From positions 10,314,501-10,378,500 of the forward strand of contig JAYKKT010000080.1 of NCBI GenBank assembly GCA_036023115.1: a DNA stretch of 64,000 nt, written 5' to 3'. Source of the DNA: Brasenia schreberi. Taxonomy: Eukaryota > Streptophyta > Magnoliopsida > Nymphaeales > Cabombaceae. Under the pieces are notes generated by a model. The model did not search any database, was not told the DNA's origin, and worked only from the letters and a program-made list of their open reading frames with translations. The position numbers and the translations under genes were made by a program. Below, one piece after another: positions 32,137 through 42,412 of the stretch (its first letter is position 1; every line of letters starts with the position of its first letter).

Positions 32137-32849
32137 TATAAGGCTGTTAAATCAGTTTTTTTTGTTTAAGAAAGATTCAATTTATTGTGAAAAGTCAAAG
32201 ACCATTTTGCGAATATTGAAAATAGGTGAAGAAATTTTGTTCTAGCTTGCTTTCTGTGTATATTTGATCCTGTCAGCATGTTCTATTGGATGGCGCCATA
32301 TTGCTGATCTACTCCTTACGACATCCCCTTGGTGATGGTTGCTGGGACATCCAAGAGTTACGAAATTTTGACCACTTCCTTATTAGAGGTGACAGCCATA
32401 ACTTTAGTGCGATGAGCTTGGATTGTTGCAGCACTTAATCATCCAAGTATTGGATCAGAAGGAGGGCAATGCTCTATGGCGTCAGCACTTAATCATCCAG
32501 GATCAAATTGAGAATGAGGATTGTGGCAGTTAATATGGAAGTGGAATGGACACTCATTTACCATCTTAAGTTCTTCTTGAGAGGAGCGTCTTCACTTCGA
32601 GGTGTGGAGTAGCCATAGGGGATTTAGTGTTGTGGTTGCTTCATGATCTCGCCCATAAATTATAGTTGCTGATTTTGATTGTTCACATTATTGAATCTTA
32701 GCTTGTTCTTTGGATATTGGATATTGAAGATTGGACCCTTTGTTCAGAAAACAAAAAAAATTGTGAGAAGTAAATTTATTCATTTTCTTATAAATGGTTG
32801 GTAAAGAAAAATAGGTTGTAAGCTCTTTCAACATATATGAACTTCTCAC

Positions 32850-33840
32850 ACATGAAAAAGCAGAAAATTTTCAGATTACTACAACAAAGTTAGATGGCAG
32901 AAACTACTTGGAATGGTCTAGGTCCGTGGAATTGGCTGTTATAGCAAGGGGAGATGGGCTCACTAATAGGTCAAATACCAAGTCCATACACACATGATAC
33001 ACAATACCTTGGCTGAAGAAGAGAAGACGCATTAATTTCATCCTGGTTACTTCAGTCTATGATTCCATCAATTGCAAAATCCTTTATGTTTCTTGAATCT
33101 GCTCATGAAATTTGGTGTGTAGTCTCTGAAACCTATTCCAGAAAAAAGAATGTTACAAAAGAGTACGAGATATTGGAAAAGATCAAAAAATGTAAACAAG
33201 GAACTCGGTCTATCAGTGAATAATACTATCCAGATCTTCGAGGACTATGGGATGAACTTCTTTTCTATACAAATATAAAGTGTTCCTCTTGTTACACTGA
33301 AAGAAATGTTGAAATTGAGAAGAAGAAAGTATTTGACTTATTGTGGGGCATAAATTCAGAATTTGAGTCAATAAAACTTAACATTGTATGCAGAGAAGAA
33401 CTTCCTTCCCTTGGTACAGTATACTCATTATTGATTGAGGAGGAAGATCGCAGAAATCTTGAGAAGGAAAGCACCTCTATCACAGATCAACATGCACTTC
33501 AAATAAGGGATGAAAACTCACATTATCGTGGAAGAGGTGGACAACAAAATCGTGAACGTGGACGTGATCGTTTCCATTCTGATGAGAAGTATAAAATTGT
33601 TTGTTCTCACTATGGTAAATCAAGACATTCAAGAGAGAATTATTGGAAATTACATGAAAGACTTGATTTTTCTAGAAATTGAAACTACTCTGCTCATGCT
33701 GCTGAAAATCCAATGCCTAGTACTAATGGCATTCAAGAGATTATTAAAAGGATAGAAGGCCTAGAATCAAAATTATCTGAATATTCTCAACCCACTTCTT
33801 TTCAGGCTACAGTAGCACAAGTGACACGTACTGTGAAGGG
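32850..33840 (+). pseudogene. Copia F gag
   Basis: The gag domain is recognisable from about 32855 (EKAENFQITTTKLDGRNYLE, WSRSVELAVIARG), then frameshifts and SWLLQSMIPSIAKSFMFLES. The frame 33341-33682 gives MWGINSEFESIKLNIVCREE, LPSLGTVYSLLIEEEDRRNL and Arg/Gly-rich sequence with a degraded zinc knuckle CSHYGKSRHSRENY. A homologous start Met is not preserved. Confidence 0.75.
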
Positions 33841-35018
33841 TAACAAATTTTCTTCCTTTCATTCAAAAACTTGAATTATTGATTCGGGTGCTACCGATCA
33901 TATGGTAGGAGAGTCATCATATTTTTAAGAATATAGACTTCATCAAAAGCAAGAACCAATTACCAAATCTGTCTATCATGTTCCCATCTTTTCTATAAAT
34001 CTACTCTTTGTCAGTTCATTGACTCGTACTATGAATTATAGCATAACTTTTAATCCTACTGGCTGTGTATTTCAGGATCTGAAGATGGGAAAAATCTTTA
34101 GTCATGATAGCCTATAGAGGGGCTTATACGTCTTGGAGGACCACCTTCAACATACAACTCCTTATAGTGCTTCAATTGCAACTGATCAACATGCAGAAAT
34201 TCATCTTTGACATTGTCATCTAGGTCATCTACCTATGTCAGAATCTAATATATTTTACCTCATCTTATAATCAAGTTTAATAAATCTCAGTTTGAATGTG
34301 AAGTGTGTCAACTTGGAGAACACCAAAGAGCTCCTTATCCTTTAAGTGACTCTAGGCCTTTGAACTTCTTCATTCTGATATATGGGGTCCCAAACCTGTT
34401 ACTTCATTATTTGGTCAGAAGTATTTTGTTTCCTTTATTCATGATTGTACACGTCTTACAATTATTTATTTAATGAAATCAAAATCAGAAGTTTCTGCTA
34501 TCTTTCTAATTATACATAAATTCATTATCACTCAATTCAATACTTCCCTGAAAATCCTTCATTCAGATAATAGGGGAGAATATATTAATAGGCATTTACA
34601 AGAATATCTATACATAAATGGTATTCTTCATTAGACTTCTTGTTCTTACACCTCAGCAAAATAATATAGTTGAAAGGAAAAATCATCATATTCTTGAGGT
34701 AGCTAGAACCCTCTTACTCCAACATAATGTATCTAAATTCTATTGGGGAGAAGTTATTCTTACTGTTGTCCATTTAATAAATAGGATACCTAGTAGTACA
34801 CTCAAGGGTGACAGTCGAATAGATCCTAGGTCTGTAAAGTGTATTTTTCTTGAATATTCAAATTCTCAAAAAGGTTATAAATGCTACAATCTTATCCTTA
34901 AGAAACTGTATGTATCCATGGATGTCACCTTCTCAGAATCTACTCCCTATTATTCTTCTTATGAGGAGTCAACTACCTCTCAAAATATATTCCCTTATGT
35001 CCTTCCCTTAGCTCCTAG
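33841..35018 (+). pseudogene. Copia F protease and integrase fragment
   Basis: Protease IIDSGATDHMVGES lies near 33875; the Trp before it has become TGA. Integrase: SDIWGPKPVTSLFGQKYF near 34375, SDNRGEYIN (DNGGE damaged to DNRGE) near 34563, and VERKNHHILEVARTLLLQ near 34670. After SSTLKG at about 34805 roughly 40 codons are missing before DSRIDPRSVKCIFLEYS. The tail LILKKLYVSMDVTFSEST ends near 35023. RT and RNase H are absent. Confidence 0.8.
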
Positions 35019-35241
35019 CTGATGCACGTAATACAATGCCAACAGCCATCTACGTTGAACGATAATCTCCATCGAGTATTCTCCTCAATTTCCAATCGTG
35101 GACTCTGTTGAAGTTTTTCCTTGGCTAATGGTTGTTGGTACTGTATTACTACATCAGAATCTTCCATAACTCAAAAAGCACAAAAACAACTAACACATAC
35201 TCGATGGAGATTATCGTTCAACGCAAATTTTCAACACCTAC
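35019..35241 (-). repeat. Copia G-type leader copy with inverted leader pieces at its edge
   Basis: Bases 35077-35241 copy the leader of G seen at 38831-38999 in the same orientation. Next to it, 35019-35049 is the reverse complement of leader sequence at about 35127-35153 (and 38883-38913), and 35050-35078 is the reverse complement of 35198-35225. The result is a fold-back arrangement at the F/G junction. Confidence 0.8.
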
Positions 35242-35253
35242 GCTCTGATACTA
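35242..35253 (-). promoter_or_regulatory. Primer-binding site on the left side of the copia G 3' LTR
   Basis: On the minus strand it reads TAGTATCAGAGC. A primer site should lie inside a 5' LTR, yet this LTR has the polypurine tract on its other side. It marks a second, lost element sharing the LTR. Confidence 0.8.
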
Positions 35254-35525
35254 TGATATAAATCATTGATATAAATCATCGAAACAAAATGGGGCAGATT
35301 GGAGACACACCACCCAATCTGCCCATTCACGCAGAGAAGACCACAAAACGATTGCCTTTATTTACCTACACTAACTATTACCCTAAACCCTAATCTCTTA
35401 TTTATAAGTATATTTTAAATTAAAAGACTAATCTACCCCTACTATTAAGGATTTATTACAAATAAAGTAACCAATATAGAACTTGAAAAACGTGTCCTCT
35501 TGGGACCTGAAATATATCTTTAACA
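35254..35525 (-). repeat. 3' LTR of copia G (272 bp)
   Basis: On the minus strand it starts TGTTAAAGATATATT at 35525 after the purine tract and ends GATTTATATCA at 35254. It matches the partial LTR at 39012-39198 and contains a short duplication (aaatcattgatat) near its end. Confidence 0.85.
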
Positions 35526-37633
35526 CTCCTCCTCAAGTTGGGTGAAAGATATTGAGAACACCCAACTTGAATAAGTGATCTTTAAGTTGTTGGTTGGTAA
35601 TTGCTTTGGTAAAAAAATCAGCTCTTTGTTTTTCAGATTTGACATATTCCAGTTTGAATTCTTTGTTGGATATTTTCTCCCGAATAAAATGACAATCGAT
35701 CTCCACATGTTTAGTTCTTTCATGATAGACTAGATTAGAAGCCATCTGAATAGTTGCACTGTTGTCACAATATAGAGGTATAGGCTATGTAGAATAAAAT
35801 CCCAACTCACAAATTAATGAAGAAATCCACTTTCCATCACATATGGCTTAAGCTGCAACTCTATATTCTGCTTCTGTTGTAGATCTGGTAATAACCGTTT
35901 GTTTTTTAGTCTTCTAAGAGCTCAGATTACCATCGAGTAGAGCAATATAGCCAGTAGTAGATTTATGATCATCTTTCGATCTAACCTAGTCAGCATCTAA
36001 GTAAAGTTCGATACAGAAGTTACAACATTTTGAGTATTAAAGACCCATATCAGGTGTTGACTTAAGATATCTAAGGATACGATATACAGCTTCCATATAA
36101 TTTTTAGTTGGTGAATGCATAAATCTACTAACAATCCCAACAACATAAGTAATATCTGGACGAGTAATCGTCAAGTAAATGAGCTTACCAACCAATTGTT
36201 GATATTTGCATGTCTCTGAATTCTTCACTATCACCAATGTACAACTTTTGATTCACTTCCATAGGAGAATCACTAGGTTTATAATTCAGCATATTGGTTT
36301 CACGTAATAGATCCATGGTGTATTTTCTCTTATTCAAGCAGATACCTTTATTAGAGTATAATACTTCAATACCTAGGAAATAGTGAAGTCTCCCTAGATC
36401 TTTCAGATTAAATCATTTGTGAAGATTTTGTTTCAGTGCCAATATCTCTTCAATATCATCTCCTGTCATAATGATATCATCTACATAGACTGCAAGAACT
36501 GATAACTTAGTACTTCTCTTGCAAAATATAATATGATAATTGATGCTTCTTCGATATCCCAAACTTCATATGGCATGACTGAATTTTTCGAACCAAGCTT
36601 TGGGTGATTGTTTCAGTCCATAAATAGCTTTGTTTAGTTTACAAACTGTTCCTTCTTTAATCTCATCGCTCAATCCTGAAGGAAGTTTTATAAATACCTC
36701 TTCATATAGATCTACATGTATAAATGCATTCTTCACATCTAGTTGCCATAGATCCCATATAAAATTAGCTGGCATACTGAGAAATACTCTTATTGATGTA
36801 AGTTTAGCTATAGTTACAAAAGTTTCATTGTAGTCAATCCCATATGATTGACTAGCAACTAGTCTTGCTTTATATCTTTCAATTGTATCATCTGCTTTAT
36901 ACTTAATGGTGAAAACTCATTTACATCCCACTATATTTCTATTGTAGGGAATTTCAGTAATTGTCCAGGTATTGTTCTTGGCTAGTGCATCCAATTCTGA
37001 TTTTATTGTTATTCTCCATAATGGATATTTGTTGGCTTCTTCAAAACTTGAGGGAATGATATTCTTATCACAATTTGGAACAAAAGTTTGATAGTATTCA
37101 GATGTATTAGCAAATGAAACATAATTGGAGATAGGATACCGTGCACACTTCCTCTTTTCTTTTCAAAATGCTATAGGTACTTCCAAGTCTTCTTCCACTC
37201 CTGATTGTAGATGTAAATCAAGGGAATAATCTTTGGTTTTCGTAGTCTATGAAGTCTCCTCCTGATAATGAACAACCTTCCTTGGTCCCCTCTTATATAC
37301 TGTAATCTGATCTGATTATGATTCAACATGCTTCTCTTGCTTCTTCTCTGTTTTATCCACTAGATTTTCAGTATCACTGGGAACTAAGGGAAGAACATGA
37401 GAAGAGTTGTTTTTAGTAGAGGATCACTCCCCTTTGAAGAATAATAGGGAGGTAATTCACAAAACGTGACATCCATGGATACATACATTTTCTTTTGTAT
37501 TGGGTCATAGCATTTATAACCTTTTTTTTGTTTGAGAATAGCCAAGAAATATGCACTTTACTGCTCTTGGATCAAGTTTATCACGACTAGGTAAATGAAC
37601 ATGAACAAAGCATAGGCATCCAAAGATACGATT
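35526..37633 (-). pseudogene. Copia G pol: integrase tail, RT, RNase H
   Basis: Reading the minus strand from 37633: [20 protein letters not shown] (integrase tail), the linker, RT with WQLDVKNAFIHVDLYEEVFI, VCKLNKAIYGLKQSPKAWFE, a YVDD region near 36490, and LVGKLIYLTITRPDITYVVG. RNase H ends at 35533 with [20 protein letters not shown] and [10 protein letters not shown]. Stops and frame changes are numerous. The integrase core and protease are absent because of the deletion at 37633. Confidence 0.8.
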
Positions 37634-38386
37634 GTGTTGTCTACCTCTTCCACGATATTGTAAAGTGTCTGCTCTACTCTGTAGTGCAAGTTGTTATGTG
37701 GTGTTAATGTTATTCTTCTCTAAATTCTTGTGATCTTCTTCACGAATTAATAACGAGTAAACTGTACCAAGTGAAGGAAGTTCATCTCTGTCCAGAATGT
37801 TGATCTTTATAGCCTCAAATTCAGGATTCATACCCTATAGCAAGTCAAACACCTTTTTCTTTTCATTTTTAAAATTTCTTTCTGCATAACATGATAAACA
37901 CTTTATATTGGTATAAAAAAGGTGTTTATCCTATAATCCTCGAAGATCAACATAATACTCACTAACAGAGCAATTTCCTTGTTTACATTTCCTTATCTTT
38001 TCCAGAATTTCATATTCCTTTGCTACATTCTTTTTCCTAGAATAGGCTTCTCAAACTACACTCCAAATCTCATGTGCCGAGTTAAGAAACATAAAAGTCT
38101 TTGCTATTGTTGGAATCATTGATTGGAGTAACCAAGATGAAATCAACGCATCTTCTCTACGCCAACTCGTATATTGTACGTCATGTTGTGTTGGGCATGG
38201 TATTTGTCCCATGAGATGAGCCCATCTCCTCCTTGCTATTATTGCTAACTCAACTAACCTTGATCACTCCAAATAATTTCTGTCATCCAGTTTGGTAGAA
38301 GTGATTTGAAAACTATCCACTTTGTCGTTTATGGGTTGTTAAGAGAATTAATGGGAAACTTCAACTTCTTTTCCTTTACTTGCCAT
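37634..38386 (-). pseudogene. Copia G gag
   Basis: The start is at 38386 (MASKGKEVEVSH). Domain sequence: ITSTKLDDRNYLEWSRLVEL, SWLLQSMIPTIAKTFMFLNS, AKEYEILEKIRKCKQGNCSV, then PEFEAIKINILDRDELPSLG. The frame ends in Gly/Arg-rich sequence (RGRGRQHN) where it is joined to the integrase tail, so the zinc knuckle, protease and integrase core are gone. Several internal stops. Confidence 0.78.
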
Positions 38387-38420
38387 TAGTATATGTATCC
38401 CTTTGTAGTAAAGACTCCAA

Positions 38421-38545
38421 GACAACTGCACTTTTACTACAACGGTCAATATTACAAAGGATGCTCGTGTTGTAGCCCTTCTTGTTATGAATAATCGTGA
38501 AGTGCTATTCAAGGTGGTCTATGATAGGAATGAGACAAATCAGTT
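38421..38545 (+). pseudogene. Unidentified coding-like fragment in copia G leader
   Basis: On the plus strand, opposite to G, a frame without stops reads DNCTFTTTVNITKDARVVAL then LVMNNREVLFKVVYDRNE. It is not retrotransposon-like and I do not recognise the family. It directly abuts the end of the peroxiredoxin similarity on the other strand. It could be a second captured gene piece or chance; composition looks protein-like. Confidence 0.35.
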
Positions 38546-38770
38546 GGACTGCTTCTCTGCCCAACCGTTCAAAACATATGGATCGTTAACAACAATACAA
38601 ATGACAGAGTCAACGCCTTTTTCTTTGAACTTCTCAATGTTATTCTTGTAACTCAGAACATGCTACGCTGAGCAAACCCTCATGAATGCACCGGGTAGGC
38701 CGAATATGACAATTTTCTTGTCCTTGAAAATGTTCTTTAGTGGTGTGGTGGAGAACATGGAAGAGCAAAC
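38540..38770 (-). pseudogene. Type II peroxiredoxin-like exon (mitochondrial PrxIIF type) captured in copia G
   Basis: On the minus strand, after an acceptor-like TACTGCAG, the frame reads VCSSMFSTTPLKNIFKDKK, then IVIFGLPGAFMRVCSA, a TAG, HVLSYKNNIEKFKEKGVDSV, ICIVVNDPYVLNGWAEK. This follows plant type II peroxiredoxins; FSTTPLK and the HV-SYK segment point to the mitochondrial F form, a thiol peroxidase. The peroxidatic Cys is present, but the usual Thr three residues before it is Met (RVC context), and a Gln codon has become TAG. The preceding 50 bp look like intron, so genomic DNA rather than mRNA was probably taken. It lies between G's primer site and gag. Confidence 0.78.
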
Positions 38771-38830
38771 CTGCAGTAATGCTGCCAAGCCTTACAGGCA
38801 AGAGTTTAAAAAAATAGTATAAGAAACCTG

Positions 38831-38999
38831 TTGTATTCTCCTCAACTTCCAATCGTGGACTCTGTTGAAGTTTTTCCTTGGCTGATGGTTGTTGGCACTG
38901 TATTACGTGCATCAGAATCTTCCTTAACTCAAAAAACACAAAAACAACTAACAAATACTCGATGGAGATTGTCGTTCAATGCAGATTTTCAACACCTAC
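38831..38999 (-). other. Copia G leader
   Basis: Non-coding sequence between the primer site (39000-39011, TGGTATAAGAGT on minus) and the captured peroxiredoxin piece. It is copied at 35077-35241. Confidence 0.75.
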
Positions 39000-39011
39000 A
39001 CTCTTATACCA

Positions 39012-39198
39012 TGATATAAATCATCGAAATATAATTACTTACAAAATGGGGCAGATTGGAGACACACCATCCAATCTGCCCATTCACGCAGAGAAGACCA
39101 CAAAACGGTTGCTTTTATTTCCATGCTCTAACTATTGCCCTAAACCCTAATCTCTTATTTATAAGTAAATTTATCTTAAAAGACTAATCTACCCCTAC
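39012..39198 (-). repeat. Truncated 5' LTR of copia G
   Basis: It matches the inner two thirds of the 3' LTR (35254 onward) and stops at ctacccctac, where gypsy RT coding sequence begins. About 85 bp of the LTR's outer end are missing. Confidence 0.8.
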
Positions 39199-39560
39199 AT
39201 ACATCCAAACGTACACTCACAAGTCAAAGAGGGTTTAGAAAATCTGTTAAAAGCCAAATTTATAAAACCCATTGCGTATTCTGATTGGTTATCCAATATA
39301 GTTGTTCGAAAAATTAGTGGGAAGATTCGAATATGCATCGATTTCAAAAACCTAAACAAAGCCACTCCAAAGGATAACTTTCCTTTACCAAACATTGATT
39401 TGATAGTCGATAGTACTGCAAATCATGAGATGTTTTCATTCATGGATGGCTATTCAGGGTATAACCAAATCAAATTAGCCCCACGAGATCAGGCTAAGAC
39501 CGCTTTCACAACCCCATGGGGCAAGTACTGCTATACAGTCATGCCCTTTGGTTTGAAAAA
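39199..39560 (+). pseudogene. gypsy K: reverse transcriptase fragment
   Basis: The plus-strand frame reads IHPNVHSQVKEGLENLLKAK, IRICIDFKNLNKATPKDNFP, FMDGYSGYNQIKLAPRDQAK and MPFGLKN, then breaks off. It is the N-terminal half of RT of the APRDQAKTAF subfamily. The left end is joined to a broken copia LTR and the right end to a 20-bp LTR-like scrap. It does not continue into element I, whose own copy of this region is at 43580-43960. Confidence 0.85.
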
Positions 39561-39580
39561 TGTCTACAGGGGTGTTTACA
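39561..39580. repeat. 20-bp LTR-end scrap between K and J
   Basis: TGTCTACA is the last 8 bases of the gypsy family LTR read on plus; GGGGTGTTTACA is the complement of its first 12 bases. The two ends are joined with no LTR body between. Confidence 0.65.
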
Positions 39581-39917
39581 GCCCCTTCAACAGTTGTTGA
39601 AGGGCTTTGCGATCCTTCAGTGTGAAGGAATCGTGGTATTGGCCCCCCTCCAATGCGGAGGTTTCCTTGGGTTTTTTGGTCTTGGTAGGTCTTTTCTTGG
39701 CTTTGGCGGGTTCGCCATGTGATGAGCAAGAGTCGACTGCCCTAGCCTCTTGGCTAAGGGTGTCGATTCTTGTGTCAATCTTAGCCTCGAATTCCCTATG
39801 CAAGTTTTCTAACTCTTCTTTTTTGCATTTGAGTTGAGATTTTGAAATCTTTTTTGAAAGGGAACTTGACGAGCACGAGGCTCGGCTAGTCACTTCATTG
39901 GAGCATGAACTAGACAT
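39581..39917 (-). pseudogene. gypsy J gag N-terminus
   Basis: The start Met at 39917 begins MSSSCSNEVTSRASCSSSSL. Charged, coiled sequence follows (EELENLHREFEAKIDTRIDT), then KDRKALQQLLKG, the end of the similarity to B's gag (residues 1 to about 100). The gag core, zinc knuckle and everything downstream are deleted. The LTR scrap follows directly. Confidence 0.8.
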
Positions 39918-39949
39918 GACTCAACAAAAGTTTGAAATCCTACAATGAT

Positions 39950-41531
39950 TAGGCCTACTTCGGGCTTATGAGAGAGCTCACGGCAAAAGGGTGTCTTAGG
40001 CACGGGTTGGCTAAGGCAAGTCACAGCCTAAGGCTTGGGGTTGGTTCTAGTCGGCCTAAAGGGGAAGGGTGCAGCCTAAGGTAGGGGCTGGTCCTAAGGT
40101 AGTTTGTGGTTGATCCTAGTCAATCCTAAGGTGCAGGCTTAGGTGGTTTGTGGTTGGAGATGGTCAAGATAGGTCACGGCCTAAAGTGGGAGTAGTAGTT
40201 CGGCAGGGCGTGTAGGGGCGCAGTTGGCGCGGCAGTGGCGCAGCAGGGCGTAAGGCGTGTCAGGGCACAGCGGGGGCACTGCAGCAGGGCGCGGCAGGGG
40301 CGCAGTTGGCGCGGTAGGGGCGCAGTTGTGCGGCAGGGGCACGCAGGGCGGCGCTGGGGTGCAGTGGGCGCACGGCTGGGCTGGGTAGTGTCTAGGGGGA
40401 ATTTTAGTTGGTTTAGGTTTTTATTTGAGTCGGTTTAGATGGTTTAGGCTAGGTTTAGGCTAATTGTGGGTCAGGTTTAGTGGGGTAGGTTAGATGATTA
40501 GGCTAGGTTTAGGGAGGTTGGGTCGAACCTAGGCTAGGTTTAGAGTGGGGTTAGGAGCCTACCTCTTGGAGTCGATCCTTCTTGGTTGAGCCCATGTCCA
40601 CTCCTTGGTTGCAACCTCCCTTGGTCGAGCCCACCTTGGTTGCAACCCTTGTCTAGACCCACTTAGCCAACAAGGCTTGAACCCACCTCACCCTTGAGCC
40701 AACATGGCTAGGTTTATCTCTCACTCTCTCTCCTCCCAAGCATTTCACGTGAACCTTTTTGGGGACCCCCTCACTTCTATTTATAGGCAAATGAGGTGGG
40801 TCTTGAATATGGGTTTTGGATTTGGGTCTTTGAATCCAGATCAGATCCAAACACTATTTGGGTTTGGATTTCGGATATTTTGAATCCAAATCCGACCTAA
40901 ATATTTAGTTGGTTTTGGATCTCGGATATTTGGGATCCAGATCCAATCCAAACACTATTTGGATTTGTGTTTGGATTGGATCTGGATATTTGGGTCCGGA
41001 TCTAGTCCAAATTTCTTTTCTTTAGTCCTTCTTGAAGTTTTTCAAGACGAATGGTTTGTGCGGACCCTAGCTTCATTAGCGCTCCATCTTGTGCTGGGTT
41101 TTCCCCAACTTTGTCGTTCGAACTCCTTCTTACCATTCTGGACTTCGTTTTTATTCATTTTCGTCATTTCCGGCTTGGATTTTTGCTGCTTGGGTGGATG
41201 CTCTTGGCTTGGCTTTTGGTGCTCCGGGCTTGCAGTCTGCTTCGGGCCTGGGCTTTCCTTTTGCCTTTTGATCCTGGCTTTTATCAGGCCAGGGTGCTTT
41301 CTTTGAGCTTCTGAACCTGCTTTTGCATTCAGGCTTCACCTGTTGAATTTTGGGTTTTTACAAAATTGGGACTTGGCCCATATTTGAGAAAGTTTAATTT
41401 GAACAAGGTTTAGACAAAATTTAAAGTTTTTACAACTCCTGGATTTTCAAAAACTCTAGAATCTGGTTTTGAAATGAATTTTCAAACCAGGTGTTTGTTT
41501 TTAAAATTCATTTTATTTTGGGGTGTTTATA
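39950..41531 (-). repeat. Partial LTR of gypsy J
   Basis: On the minus strand it begins TATAAACACCCC at 41531, with ATCC/GGAT hexamers (40800-41010), TATA box CTATAAATAG (40774-40786), a telomere-like block (40436-40570) and a GC-rich minisatellite (40205-40385). The U5-side block with the conserved palindrome seen in A, B, C and the solo LTR is missing. Confidence 0.7.
40205..40385. repeat. GC-rich minisatellite in LTR J
   Basis: Imperfect repeats of about 20 bp built on ggggcgcagttggcgcggca. A related GC-rich block lies at the equivalent place in the solo LTR (56610-56800). Confidence 0.75.
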
Positions 41532-41869
41532 GAAGGGAAAAGAGGTATGTGCTTTCTCGACTTCATAAAGTTTAGTGCATTCATCACATTCTGGTTCTAC
41601 TACTTGTGCACCATCTCTCATCATTTATAAAAAAGCCCAAGTAGTGATCCGGGGAGCGCTCAGAGTCTCGCCCCGGTTAGAGCCATTTTAGAAATTCGAG
41701 GTGCTCCAAAGCACTCAAATAGAGCCACAATAGGAACAAGCCTTAGGCAAAGTGCAAGGAAAGTGACCAGGTCCAGAAGGATCTATCAACCCCAACACTT
41801 AGGCATAGGCTTGTCTTAGAAAAAATCTTAGAGAGAGCCAAGGTTAACTCAAATATAACTCTCGAGTCC
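41532..41869 (+). pseudogene. gypsy I gag C-terminal remnant
   Basis: The sequence reads as decayed gag C-terminus. APSLIIYKKAQVVIRG matches B's APILVLYKKPAQVVIRD, and the stretch near 41750-41800 matches D near 62800. Several stops are present. It starts abruptly at J's LTR. Confidence 0.7.
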
Positions 41870-42409
41870 TTGTCATTTCAAGTGGCACCTATCTATGCAA
41901 AGACACCAATCGTGTTCTTGGAAGATGAAATAGAAAGACCATATGAAACCCACAACCAAGCTTTGTATATTGAGGTAGTATTGAATCACTATCCTCTCGA
42001 CAAACGCTTAGTTGATGGGGGAGGAGGTCTCAACATCCTTCCACTCCATGTGGCATGTCAAATCGGAGTCACCTTGACTTCCATGAACCCAAGTCCCATC
42101 ATAATCACTGGATACGATGGAAATGCATCTAGACCTTTGGGAGCCGTAGAATTAACCATGGAAACAGGGGGCATAGCCCACACAGGGGTGTTCCATGTCT
42201 TAGACATACACCCCCATTACAACCTACTGCTTGGAAGACCATGGATACATAGCCTGCGAGCTGTGCCATCCACCTTCCATAAATGTGTGAAAATCCCCTA
42301 TGAAAACCAGATTGTGGTAATTCTAGGAGAAAACCATCCTCAGCTTCAGGGAATACAAAATTTCCCTTGCTTATCAGGTCACCAAGCCAATGAGGACAAC
42401 CTTGGGTAG
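41870..42409 (+). pseudogene. gypsy I aspartic protease
   Basis: The best-preserved protease of the window: IEVVLNHYPLDKRLVDGGGG, LNILPLHVACQIGVTLTSMN, ITGYDGNASRPLGAVELTME, and HYNLLLGRPWIHSLRAVPS. The catalytic triplet is D-G-G. The frame ends at a TAG at 42407-42409, in place of Gln (D has NLGQTLAEPQ), then continues in frame into the linker. The true N-terminus is not defined because gag and protease form one polyprotein. Confidence 0.85.
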
Positions 42410-42412
42410 CCT

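Larger units (their letters stand above)
31861..35018 (+). mobile_element. Copia F: plus-strand copia with 5' LTR, truncated before RT
   Basis: F has a 263-bp 5' LTR (31861-32123), a primer site TGGTATCATAGCC, a leader without coding frames (32137-32850), gag, protease and integrase. The reading frame for the integrase tail ends LPLAPS at about 35023, and RT, RNase H and 3' LTR are absent. From about 35019 the sequence is inverted leader material of copia G. F and G are related but their LTRs differ clearly. Confidence 0.82.
35254..39198 (-). mobile_element. Copia G: minus-strand copia with large internal deletion and captured host-gene DNA
   Basis: On the minus strand it runs: truncated 5' LTR (39198-39012), primer site, leader, a peroxiredoxin-like exon and neighbouring foreign sequence, gag, a deletion joining gag to the integrase tail at about 37633, RT, RNase H, polypurine tract (35526-35541) and 3' LTR (35525-35254). 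It could only have moved with enzymes supplied by other copies. The 5' LTR is cut at 39198, where gypsy RT sequence (K) begins. Confidence 0.85.
39561..41531 (-). mobile_element. gypsy J: gag start and damaged LTR, minus strand
   Basis: J consists of an N-terminal gag (39917-39581) and an LTR whose outer end is at 41531 (TATAAACACCCC on minus). The primer site and about half of the LTR on the gag side are missing: after 39918 the sequence passes directly into LTR middle sequence. Its right end splits element I's gag, so J inserted into I, but its left side is rearranged. Confidence 0.7.

Noticed and set aside
40959..41339. Hydrophobic frames of 60-115 residues as membrane proteins
   Set aside because: They lie in T-rich LTR sequence of J with frames open in several phases, and sister LTRs do not conserve them.
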